Source of the DNA: Burkholderiales bacterium RIFCSPHIGHO2_12_FULL_63_20
Lineage (GTDB): Bacteria > Pseudomonadota > Gammaproteobacteria > Burkholderiales > Burkholderiaceae_C
Assembly: GCA_001770775.1 (NCBI GenBank)
Contig: MESA01000034.1
Coordinates: forward strand, 384,907-448,193
Direction of reading: 5' to 3'
Length of the DNA: 63,287 bases
Part shown: positions 56,426-63,287 of the stretch, one piece after another
How positions within the stretch are numbered: the stretch's first letter is position 1
Layout of the letters: every line of letters starts with the position of its first letter
Notes under the pieces: generated by a model
What the model saw: the letters and a program-made list of their open reading frames with translations, nothing else
Database searches by the model: none
Told to the model about the DNA's origin: nothing
Program-made: the position numbers and the translations under genes

Positions 56426-58176
56426 ACACGACCCATCGTCCTAGCTTGCCCCGTCCCCTGCTCCTTGGTGCCGCGGCCCTCTTTACCCTGCTCTTGTCGG
56501 CTTGCGGCACCGTGACGCCGCCCGCCAGCACGGCGGGCACCGACATGGACAGGTTGCTGAAAACACAGTCCAGCCGTCCCTCAGCCGTCACCAAGTCCAT
56601 CGCGCGTCGCGCGACCCGTGAAGACCCCAGCTCCGGTCTGCGTGTGGACCTGGGTCCTGCGGCCGTCCTGGCGGCCGACGACGAAGACCGCGCCGCCGCC
56701 AACAATCGTGAAGCCCGGCTGGCAGCGGGCAGCCCGACTGATCCCTTGCGTCCTGACGCCACACTGAACCTCGACGACAGCGACGCCACCAAGGACCTGT
56801 GGGTGCGTGTGCGCCAGGGCTTCCAGCTACCGGCGCTCGAAGACGAGTTGGTGGGGCAGCATGAGCGCTACTACGCCAGCCGCCCCGAGTACGTGCAGCG
56901 CATGACGGGACGCGCCAACCGCTACCTCTTCCATGTGGTTGAAGAGATCGAGCGCCGCGGCATGCCCGCCGAGCTGGCACTGCTGCCTTTCATCGAAAGC
57001 GCCTTCAACCCACAGGCCACCTCGTCGGCACGAGCCTCGGGTATCTGGCAATTCATGCCGGCCACGGGCAAGGACTTCGACCTCACACAGAACATTTTCC
57101 GCGATGAGCGTCGCGATGTGCTGGCTTCCACCCGCGCTGCTCTGGACTACCTGCAGCGCCTCCACCGCATGTTCGGTGACTGGCATCTGGCGCTGGCGGC
57201 CTACAACTGGGGCGAAGGCAATGTACAGCGCGCCATCAAGCGCAACCTGAGTCAGGGCTTGCCGACCGACTACCTCAGCTTGAACATGCCGGCGGAAACC
57301 CGCCACTACGTACCCAAACTGCACGCCGTTCGCAACATCGTCGCCCAGCCGCAGGCCTACAACCTCGCACTCACACGGATCGAGAATCACCCCTATTTTG
57401 TCAGCGTGCCCATTCAGCGTGACATGGATGTGGCCTTGGCAGCCCGTCTGGCAGCGTTGCCGGTAGACGAGTTCAAGGCGCTGAACCCCTCACAGAACAA
57501 GCCTGTCATCCTGGCTGCAGGCACTCCCCAGGTGCTGCTTCCCTACGACAATGCTCACTTGTTTGTCCACAATCTCACCAAGCACAAGGGGCCGCTCGCG
57601 ACCTGGACAGCTTGGCAGGTTCCCAAGACCATGCGACCGGCCGACGTGGCCAAACAATTGGGAATGCCCGAGTCCACGCTACGCGAGGTGAATCGGATTC
57701 CGCCCAAGATGCTGGTCAAGGCCGGCTCGACCCTGTTGGTGCATCGCTCCGAGCAGCGCGAGCGCGATGTGTCCGAAGCCATGGCCGACAACGCCATGAT
57801 GGCCCTGGCCCCCGATGTACCGCCCCTGCGCCGCATGGCGCTGAAGGCGGGCAAGCGCGATACCGTGCGCACGGTGGCCAAGCGTTATGGGGTGAGCGCA
57901 GACCAAGTGGCGTCGTGGAACAAGGTGGGTACTTCAGCCCGCTTCAAGCGCGGCGAGCAGATCGTGGTCTATGTCCCCCACAAGGGCAAGGCGCAGGCTT
58001 CACGCTCGCTGGCCTCTGCCAAGCAGGGGCGTGCGACCCGCGAGGCCAAGTTGGACAGCAAAGTCAAGGCTCGCAAGGGCAAGACCGTGGTGGCAAGCGC
58101 CAAGAAGGGCAGCTCGAAGTCTCGCGCCGGGGCCTCAAGCCGCAATGCCCGGGTCCGCGTGGCCAGCGCACGCTGA
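56407..58176 (+). CDS. mltD: Membrane-bound lytic murein transglycosylase D-like
   Basis: 589 residues. A lipoprotein signal (LLGAAALFTLLLSACG) precedes the SLT family 1D domain. The catalytic Glu is in LALLPFIESAFNPQATSSAR, followed by ASGIWQFMPATGKDFDL and LALAAYNWGEGNVQRAI. The C-terminal part has LysM-like repeats (LKAGKRDTVRTVAKRYGVSA, SWNKVGTSARFKRGEQIVVY) for peptidoglycan binding. It ends in a very basic Lys/Ser/Ala/Arg tail of about 60 residues. It cleaves glycan strands to 1,6-anhydro ends. Confidence 0.92.
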   Translation: MEEHVLNTTHRPSLPRPLLLGAAALFTLLLSACGTVTPPASTAGTDMDRLLKTQSSRPSAVTKSIARRATREDPSSGLRVDLGPAAVLAADDEDRAAANNREARLAAGSPTDPLRPDATLNLDDSDATKDLWVRVRQGFQLPALEDELVGQHERYYASRPEYVQRMTGRANRYLFHVVEEIERRGMPAELALLPFIESAFNPQATSSARASGIWQFMPATGKDFDLTQNIFRDERRDVLASTRAALDYLQRLHRMFGDWHLALAAYNWGEGNVQRAIKRNLSQGLPTDYLSLNMPAETRHYVPKLHAVRNIVAQPQAYNLALTRIENHPYFVSVPIQRDMDVALAARLAALPVDEFKALNPSQNKPVILAAGTPQVLLPYDNAHLFVHNLTKHKGPLATWTAWQVPKTMRPADVAKQLGMPESTLREVNRIPPKMLVKAGSTLLVHRSEQRERDVSEAMADNAMMALAPDVPPLRRMALKAGKRDTVRTVAKRYGVSADQVASWNKVGTSARFKRGEQIVVYVPHKGKAQASRSLASAKQGRATREAKLDSKVKARKGKTVVASAKKGSSKSRAGASSRNARVRVASAR

Positions 58177-58210
58177 CGCTGAGCAACGGGGTTGGGGCTG
58201 AGCCGGGTGC

Positions 58211-58606
58211 TCAGCCCGCCAGCGACATGATGTAGATGCACACAGCCACGCCGGCCGTCCAGATCAGGCTGCGCAGTGCGGCCTTGTCCATCAGGTAGCT
58301 TGCGGTATAGGCCAGGCGGATGCCGATGAACGCCAAGGCCCACTGATCGATCACGCCCTGATCTGCTTGCGCTTGTTGGGCCATCAGCACCGCCGCGACG
58401 AACAGTGGCAAGGCCTCGAAGCCATTGGCCTGGGCCGCGTTGGCCCGTTGCTGCCAACCTGCCAGCCCTGCTTCCCACTGGCGAGGGTTGTGGTTGTCAT
58501 AGCCGCCTTTGCGGGGCGATTTCATGCCCGCGCTGGCCTTGGCGGCCCCCACTGTGACCACTGGCAGCAGGCAGGCTGCCAACACACACCAATTCGCAAT
58601 GCTCAT
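58211..58606 (-). CDS. MAPEG-family membrane protein
   Basis: 131 residues with four helices and the MAPEG pattern NHNPRQWEAGLAGWQQRANA, followed by NGFEALPLFVAAVLMAQ and IGIRLAYTASYLMD. Bacterial members of this glutathione/eicosanoid-related family have no firm function. The start at 58606 has GGAG upstream. The stop lies in an 8-bp hairpin (58195-58217) shared with the end of mltD. Confidence 0.88.
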   Translation of the reverse strand: MSIANWCVLAACLLPVVTVGAAKASAGMKSPRKGGYDNHNPRQWEAGLAGWQQRANAAQANGFEALPLFVAAVLMAQQAQADQGVIDQWALAFIGIRLAYTASYLMDKAALRSLIWTAGVAVCIYIMSLAG

Positions 58607-58652
58607 GTTTGTCTCCGTGGCCTGAGTCGGCCTGTCTTTGTTTGAAAAACGT

Positions 58653-59240
58653 TCAGCGTCGGTCCATGAAGGCATGGGCAATGGTGCCCAGATCGACGTA
58701 TTCCAGCTCGCTGCCTACAGGCACACCGCGCGCCAGGCGCGTGACCTTCAGGCCACGGGCCTTGAGTTGCTCAGCCAAGACGTGGGCCGTGGCCTCGCCT
58801 TCGGCATTGAAGTTGGTGGCCAGGATCACCTCGCGCACCTGTCGGTCGGTGGCTCGCTCGATCAGGGCTGACAGCCCGATGTCGCGCGCACCCAGGCCGT
58901 CGAGCGGGCTCAGGCGTCCCAGCAGCACAAAGTACTGCCCTTTGTAGCTGCCCGTGCGCTCCAGCGCCGCCTGGTCGGCCGGTGTCTCGACCACGCACAA
59001 CAGATGCGGGTCGCGGGTGGCGTCCAGGCAGACATCACACACCTCGGCGCGGCTGAAGGTGTGGCAACGCTGGCAGTGCCCGATTTCGGACACGGCTGTG
59101 TCCAGCGCCCGAGCCAGCTTCACGGCGCCCGGGCGGTCGTGCTGCAGCAGGTGAAAGGCCATGCGCTGCGCCGACTTCTGGCCGACACCGGGCAGGCAGC
59201 GCAGCGCATCGATCAGCGCGTCGAGTGCGGGGTCCGCCAT
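58653..59240 (-). CDS. recR: Recombination mediator RecR
   Basis: 195 residues. A helix-hairpin-helix start ([20 protein letters not shown]), a four-Cys zinc finger ([16 protein letters not shown]) and a Toprim domain ([20 protein letters not shown]) are in the usual order. It loads RecA with RecF and RecO. It follows ybaB by 13 bases. Confidence 0.97.
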   Translation of the reverse strand: MADPALDALIDALRCLPGVGQKSAQRMAFHLLQHDRPGAVKLARALDTAVSEIGHCQRCHTFSRAEVCDVCLDATRDPHLLCVVETPADQAALERTGSYKGQYFVLLGRLSPLDGLGARDIGLSALIERATDRQVREVILATNFNAEGEATAHVLAEQLKARGLKVTRLARGVPVGSELEYVDLGTIAHAFMDRR

Positions 59241-59253
59241 GACGCGCCGCCGA

Positions 59254-59580
59254 TCAGAAGGGGAACTTCATGCCGGGAGGCATGGGCATGCCGGCCGTCA
59301 GCTTGCCCATCTTTTCGGCGCTGGTGGCTTCGGCACGGCGCACGGCGTCGTTGAACGCGGCAGCCACGAGGTCTTCCAGCATGTCCTTGTCATCGGCCAG
59401 CAGGCTGGGGTCGATGGTCACGCGCTTGACGTCGTTCTTGCAGGTCATGACGACCTTCACCAGACCTGCGCCCGATTGGCCTTCCACCTCAACGTTGGCC
59501 AGCTCGTCCTGGGCCTTCTTGAGGTTGTCCTGCATTTGCTGGGCTTGTTTCATCAAGCCTGCGAGTTGTCCTTTGAGCAT
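59254..59580 (-). CDS. YbaB/EbfC nucleoid-associated protein
   Basis: 108 residues. It has the family pattern [40 protein letters not shown] and [17 protein letters not shown]. The dimer binds DNA. Its place between dnaX and recR is conserved widely in bacteria. It starts 39 bases after dnaX. Confidence 0.95.
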   Translation of the reverse strand: MLKGQLAGLMKQAQQMQDNLKKAQDELANVEVEGQSGAGLVKVVMTCKNDVKRVTIDPSLLADDKDMLEDLVAAAFNDAVRRAEATSAEKMGKLTAGMPMPPGMKFPF

Positions 59581-59619
59581 GGCTCATCCTTTCGTGTGCA
59601 AAGCGTGATTGTGACCGGA

Positions 59620-61746
59620 TCACGCACCGGTCTCATCCGCCAGGGGGTGAATGGAGCCTGGTACCAGACGGGCGCCAGGGTACTGTTTCATGAGTTGCTG
59701 GACCAGCGGGTCGCCGCTGATCAACTGCTCGGCCCGATGTTGCCGCAGCTCGCGGGCCACCTGATCGCGTTGCGCAGGTGTGTTGAACGCCACGCCGCGC
59801 TCCAGCTCCAGTCTGGCTTCGTGCCCGATCAGCTCGGACAGGGCCTGGGCCAGACGGTCACGCAGGTTGTCGCTGCGCAGGCTTTCGCGCTCGACGCGCA
59901 AGTGCCACAGGCTGTGGGCGCCGCCGTCTTCGTGCGCGATGCACTGCGCCTGGATGGCCAGTTCGCGCACCAGGGCAGCGATCAGGCCACGGGCTTGGAG
60001 TTGCCCCACGAGCTCGGCCCAACGGTCCGACAGCGGATCGCTGCCCGGAGGCGGCAGGTCCAGCGATGGTCCGGCGCTGACTGTGGGCCGCGATGGCGTT
60101 GCAGGTCGAGGTGACGCGTCCTGCTCGTCGGGCGGCTCTGGTCGATCGAACTCGGACGGCGGCGCGCAGTCGTCTTCACGCTCGGCCTGGGATGGCGCGT
60201 CCGCATCGGCCAGTGATGGGTCGGCCTCAGGCGGGAGCTCGTCCCAGGGCGCCACGCCTTGGCTGGCGCGGGCGGGCTCGGTCGCACTTCGAGCCGATGG
60301 CGCGACAGGGGCCGGCGCCGCTGGGGCCTGCTCGGCAGGCGCGGGACGCGGCATGGCCACCGGTGCGGTGGGCGCAGCAGGCGTCGAGGGTGAGGTCTGC
60401 GGAGAAAGTGCGGCTGAGGCAGGTGCCGGCTGAGTCACGGACGCCAGGGGTGCCAAGGGTGTGGGCGAGCCTGCGGTTGAACTTGCTGGCGAGGCAGAAG
60501 CCGCGGGAGCCGAGGCCGCCGTTGGAGCAGAGGCAGACTGCGAGGCGGGCTGCGCGATGGGCTGTGCGGCTGGCTCGGTCTGCGCCGTGCGCGCAACCGA
60601 GCCTTCAGCTTTTGGGGGCGGTGGGCTCCCCGCAGCACCGTAGCTGTGTCCAGGCTTGAAGGCCAGCAGGCGCAGCAGCAACATCAACAAGCCGTTGTAC
60701 TCGTCAGGAGCCAGCGCCAACTCGGCACGGCCCTGCAGGCACAGGCTGTAGAACAACTGGGTTTCATCCGGGGCCAGCAAGGGCGCCAGACGATGCCAGG
60801 TGGCTTCGTCGGGGTCTTCCGAGGCCACGGCTTGCGGCACAGCCTGGCACACGGCCATGCGCTGCAAGGCGGTGGCCAGTTCTTCCAGCGTGCCTGCCGC
60901 TGACAGGCCCAGCTCACGCAAGGTGTCCACGGCGGCCACCAGCCCGGCGCCGTCTCCGGCGGCCACGGCTTCGATGATGCGCTGCACGTGCTGTCGATCG
61001 ACCGCGCCCAGCATCAGGCGCACGGCGCCCTCTTCCAGCTTGCCGCTGCCAAAGGCAATCGCCTGGTCGGCCAGTGACATGGCATCGCGCATGGAGCCGC
61101 GTGCGGCGCGGGCCAGCAGGCGCAAGGAGCCCGCGTCAAAGCCGATCTGCTCAATGTCGAGCACATGGGCCAGGTGCTCCTGCATGGTTTGCACGGCCAT
61201 CGGGCGCAGGTTGAACTGCAGGCAGCGCGACAGCACGGTGACCGGCACTTTTTGCGGGTCCGTGGTGGCCAGCACGAATTTCAGATAGTCGGGCGGCTCC
61301 TCCAGCGTCTTCAGCATGGCGTTGAACGCGGTGGTCGAGAGCATGTGAACTTCGTCGATCATGTAGACCTTGAAGCGCCCCAGCACCGGCTTGTAGACGG
61401 CCTGCTCCAGCAACTGCGAGATCTCGTCCACGCCCCGGTTGGAGGCGGCATCGAGCTCGACATAATCGACAAAGCGACCCGCGTCGATGTCCCGGCAGGG
61501 CTGACACTGCCCGCAGGGCGAGGCTGTGATGGTCCCCTGCCCGTCCGGCCCGACGCAGTTGAGCGATTTGGCCAGAATGCGCGACACCGTGGTCTTGCCC
61601 ACGCCCCGCGTCCCGGTGAACAGGTAGGCATGGTGCAGACGTTGTTGGGTGAGCGCGTTGCCCAGGGCCTGGACCACGTGACCCTGGCCAACCATGCTGT
61701 CAAAGCCTCTGGGACGGTATTTGCGGGCGAGAACCATTGAATTCAT
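59620..61746 (-). CDS. dnaX: DNA polymerase III subunit tau (and gamma)
   Basis: 708 residues. Clamp-loader AAA+ domain: YRPRGFDSMVGQGHVVQAL, Walker A FTGTRGVGKTTVSRILAK, four-Cys zinc module (CVGPDGQ...CGQCQPC), Walker B VYMIDEVHMLSTTAFNAML and sensor KFVLATTDPQKVPVTVLSRC. Domain III ends near residue 370. A Pro/Ala-rich linker follows and then the C-terminal tau domain that contacts DnaB and the polymerase core. A predicted -1 frameshift at codons 378-379 would also yield a gamma form of 380 residues. The ATG at 61746 is used; a second in-frame ATG lies at 61737. Confidence 0.96.
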   Translation of the reverse strand: MNSMVLARKYRPRGFDSMVGQGHVVQALGNALTQQRLHHAYLFTGTRGVGKTTVSRILAKSLNCVGPDGQGTITASPCGQCQPCRDIDAGRFVDYVELDAASNRGVDEISQLLEQAVYKPVLGRFKVYMIDEVHMLSTTAFNAMLKTLEEPPDYLKFVLATTDPQKVPVTVLSRCLQFNLRPMAVQTMQEHLAHVLDIEQIGFDAGSLRLLARAARGSMRDAMSLADQAIAFGSGKLEEGAVRLMLGAVDRQHVQRIIEAVAAGDGAGLVAAVDTLRELGLSAAGTLEELATALQRMAVCQAVPQAVASEDPDEATWHRLAPLLAPDETQLFYSLCLQGRAELALAPDEYNGLLMLLLRLLAFKPGHSYGAAGSPPPPKAEGSVARTAQTEPAAQPIAQPASQSASAPTAASAPAASASPASSTAGSPTPLAPLASVTQPAPASAALSPQTSPSTPAAPTAPVAMPRPAPAEQAPAAPAPVAPSARSATEPARASQGVAPWDELPPEADPSLADADAPSQAEREDDCAPPSEFDRPEPPDEQDASPRPATPSRPTVSAGPSLDLPPPGSDPLSDRWAELVGQLQARGLIAALVRELAIQAQCIAHEDGGAHSLWHLRVERESLRSDNLRDRLAQALSELIGHEARLELERGVAFNTPAQRDQVARELRQHRAEQLISGDPLVQQLMKQYPGARLVPGSIHPLADETGA
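60572..60631 (-). promoter_or_regulatory. Programmed -1 ribosomal frameshift signal in dnaX
   Basis: Reading 5' to 3' on the minus strand: GGGGAG (60631-60626) is a Shine-Dalgarno-like stimulator. Nine bases later comes the slippery heptamer C CCA AAA (60616-60610) in the correct X XXY YYZ phase (Pro378-Lys379). Six bases later a stem-loop has arms 60603-60591 and 60585-60572, giving 13 pairs with one bulged G and a 5-base loop. After a -1 slip the ribosome reads AGC (Ser) and then TGA (60607-60605), ending a 380-residue product just past clamp-loader domain III. The layout parallels the E. coli dnaX signal. Confidence 0.85.
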
Positions 61747-62035
61747 GCGGAGATTCTAGGTGCTCCCGGCCCCAAAGTTCGGGCTCACGGGGTATCATGA
61801 AGGTCAGGTCTGGAAACGACGGACAACAGGGCCATTCCCTCCACCCGTTCCGCTCGTTCTCTGCCATGCATCGCGCTGGCTCCAACCTGCATCTGCCGGC
61901 TTGCGGTGGTTTTGTCCCCGCACCGCGGCGTTTGACTCCTTCCACCCCCGCATTGCCAATTGGTTGACTCGCCGCGTCCTGGCCCGGACCACGCGAGTGC
62001 AGTCGCCTTGTCACCCTATTAAGGGCAAAGATCTC
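61747..62035 (+). promoter_or_regulatory. Long upstream region of rhlE
   Basis: These 289 bases separate the divergent dnaX and rhlE genes and must carry both promoters. TATCAT (61793-61798) could be a plus-strand -10, which would give rhlE a leader of about 235 bases, but no good -35 accompanies it. TTGACT occurs at 61932-61937 and again at 61964-61969 without convincing -10 boxes. No gene or RNA is recognised. AAGG (62021-62024) precedes the rhlE ATG. Confidence 0.3.
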
Positions 62036-63287
62036 ATGTCGTTTGAAAGTCTGGGGCTCATCGAGCCTCTGTTGAAAGCCGTTGCTGAAACCGGTTACAC
62101 CACCCCTACCCCCATTCAGGCCCAGGCCATCCCGGCGGTCATCGCTGGTGGTGACCTGCTGGCTGGCGCCCAGACCGGCACCGGCAAGACCGCCGGGTTC
62201 ACCCTGCCGCTGCTGCACAAGCTGAGCACCACGCCAGCCCCGGCCACGCAGGGCAAGCGCCCCATCCGCGCCCTGATCCTCACCCCCACGCGTGAGCTGG
62301 CCGCCCAGGTCGAAGAAAGCGTGCGCGTCTACGGCAAGTACCTGCCCATCAAGTCCATGGTCATGTTCGGTGGCGTGGGCATGGGCCCGCAGCTGTCGGG
62401 CTTGCGCAATGGCATCGATATCCTGGTCGCCACGCCCGGCCGCCTGCTGGACCACCACCAGCAAGGCAACCTCGACCTGAGCAAGGTCGAGTTCTTCGTG
62501 CTGGACGAGGCCGACCGCATGCTGGACATGGGCTTTGTGCATGACATCAAGCGCGTGCTGGCCATTCTCCCGGCCAAGAAGCAGAGCCTGTTGTTCTCGG
62601 CCACGTTCTCCGACGAGATCAAGTCCCTGGCCGACCGCCTGCTGAACGCCCCTCAGGTGATCGAGGTCGCCCGTCGCAATGCCACGGCCGAGACCATTGC
62701 CCAGAAGGTGCACCCGGTCGGTCGCGAGCAGAAGAAAGACCTGCTGGCCCACCTGATCAAGTCCAACAACTGGCATCAGGTGCTGGTGTTCACGCGCATG
62801 AAGCACGGCGCCAACCGCCTGGTCGAGTACCTGGAAAAGCAGGGCATCTCGGCCATGGCCATCCACGGTAACAAGAGCCAGAGCGCCCGCACAAAGGCCC
62901 TGAGCGAGTTCAAGACCGGCGACCTGCAGGTGCTGGTGGCCACAGACATCGCCGCCCGTGGCATCGACATCGACATGTTGCCCCACGTGGTGAACTACGA
63001 GCTGCCCAATGTGCCCGAAGACTACGTGCACCGCATTGGCCGCACCGGTCGTGCAGGCGCCGAAGGCGAAGCCGTCTCCCTGGTGTGTGTGGACGAAAAC
63101 AGCTTCCTGGCCGACATCGAAAAGCTGATCAAGCGCAGCATCCCGAAGGAAGTTGTGCCTGGCTTCGAGCCGGACCCCAATGAGCGTGCCGAGCCAATCC
63201 TGTTGGGTCGCCGTACCATTGGAGCCCCCGGTGCCCGTTCGGGTGGCGGTGGTGGTCGCTCGGGCGGTTCGGGCCGCCCAGGTGGTG
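62036..63287 (+). CDS. rhlE: DEAD-box RNA helicase RhlE-like, 3' end cut by window
   Basis: 417 codons are present and the frame is open at the window edge. Helicase motifs in order: Q motif [14 protein letters not shown], Walker [14 protein letters not shown], Ia [13 protein letters not shown]-box [16 protein letters not shown] in LLFSATF, and the second domain with [35 protein letters not shown] and [14 protein letters not shown] Gly/Arg/Ser-rich tail begins at about residue 395 and continues out of the window, as in RhlE. It unwinds RNA, often in ribosome assembly or cold adaptation. Confidence 0.94.
   Translation, partial: MSFESLGLIEPLLKAVAETGYTTPTPIQAQAIPAVIAGGDLLAGAQTGTGKTAGFTLPLLHKLSTTPAPATQGKRPIRALILTPTRELAAQVEESVRVYGKYLPIKSMVMFGGVGMGPQLSGLRNGIDILVATPGRLLDHHQQGNLDLSKVEFFVLDEADRMLDMGFVHDIKRVLAILPAKKQSLLFSATFSDEIKSLADRLLNAPQVIEVARRNATAETIAQKVHPVGREQKKDLLAHLIKSNNWHQVLVFTRMKHGANRLVEYLEKQGISAMAIHGNKSQSARTKALSEFKTGDLQVLVATDIAARGIDIDMLPHVVNYELPNVPEDYVHRIGRTGRAGAEGEAVSLVCVDENSFLADIEKLIKRSIPKEVVPGFEPDPNERAEPILLGRRTIGAPGARSGGGGGRSGGSGRPGG

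Noticed and set aside
58195-58217. Hairpin between mltD and the MAPEG gene as a terminator
   Set aside because: The 8-bp stem is perfect but neither side has a T-tract and it covers a stop codon, so intrinsic termination is not supported.

Overview
This window reads as chromosomal DNA of a GC-rich betaproteobacterium. Burkholderiales (Comamonadaceae, Aquabacterium or Leptothrix-like) is my best guess. The evidence is the gene orders smc-zipA-ligA, dapC-dapD-pilU-dapE-prmB and dnaX-ybaB-recR, the short QueF, and the overall codon use. The placement is inferred from gene content, not from a database search. I see no rRNA, tRNA, CRISPR array, insertion sequence, integrase or phage gene. Almost all the sequence is coding, and no gene-free stretch exceeds 300 bases.

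Layout. 1-5.9 kb: the 3'-truncated end of a periplasmic amino-acid-binding protein gene (minus strand), then a SbcD/YhaO-like nuclease and a SbcC/YhaN-like ATPase overlapping by 4 bases. 6.1-12.3 kb: a two-component system divergent from a four-gene flavin redox operon (small PepSY protein, DUF2271 protein, PepSY membrane-flavodoxin-FAD reductase fusion, ApbE flavin transferase). 12.5-13.6 kb: a lone zinc alcohol dehydrogenase. 13.6-29.3 kb (minus strand): an MSHA-type type IV pilus locus in the order mshM-L-N-E-G-I-J-K, two minor pilin-like genes, a small membrane protein, a response regulator and histidine kinase pair, and a pilin gene ending at a strong terminator. 29.5-32.1 kb: two tandem membrane diguanylate cyclases divergent from mshM. 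32.1-40.5 kb (minus strand): cation efflux, ribA, ligA, zipA, smc. 40.6-44.3 kb: queF, a CbiM-like membrane protein and a second tandem pair of membrane diguanylate cyclases. 44.3-51.7 kb: dapC, dapD, pilU, dapE, prmB and an ABC-F ATPase. 51.7-63.3 kb: housekeeping genes (DksA-like, NlpC/P60, mobA, GNAT, rnhA, methyltransferase, gloB, mltD, MAPEG, recR, ybaB, dnaX) and a 3'-truncated rhlE.

How the parts may work together. The pilus assembly ATPase MshE carries the tandem N-terminal motif that binds cyclic di-GMP in its family, and four GGDEF enzymes lie within 20 kb, two of them sharing the mshM upstream region. PilU, a retraction-type ATPase, sits in the lysine/peptidoglycan precursor operon. 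The simplest reading is a surface pilus tuned by local cyclic di-GMP production. The flavin operon looks like a membrane electron-transfer module whose carrier may be covalently flavinylated.

The most striking non-gene signal is inside dnaX. A C CCA AAA slippery heptamer, a Shine-Dalgarno-like element 9 bases upstream, a 13-bp stem-loop 6 bases downstream and an immediate -1-frame stop together predict a programmed frameshift that makes the short gamma subunit.
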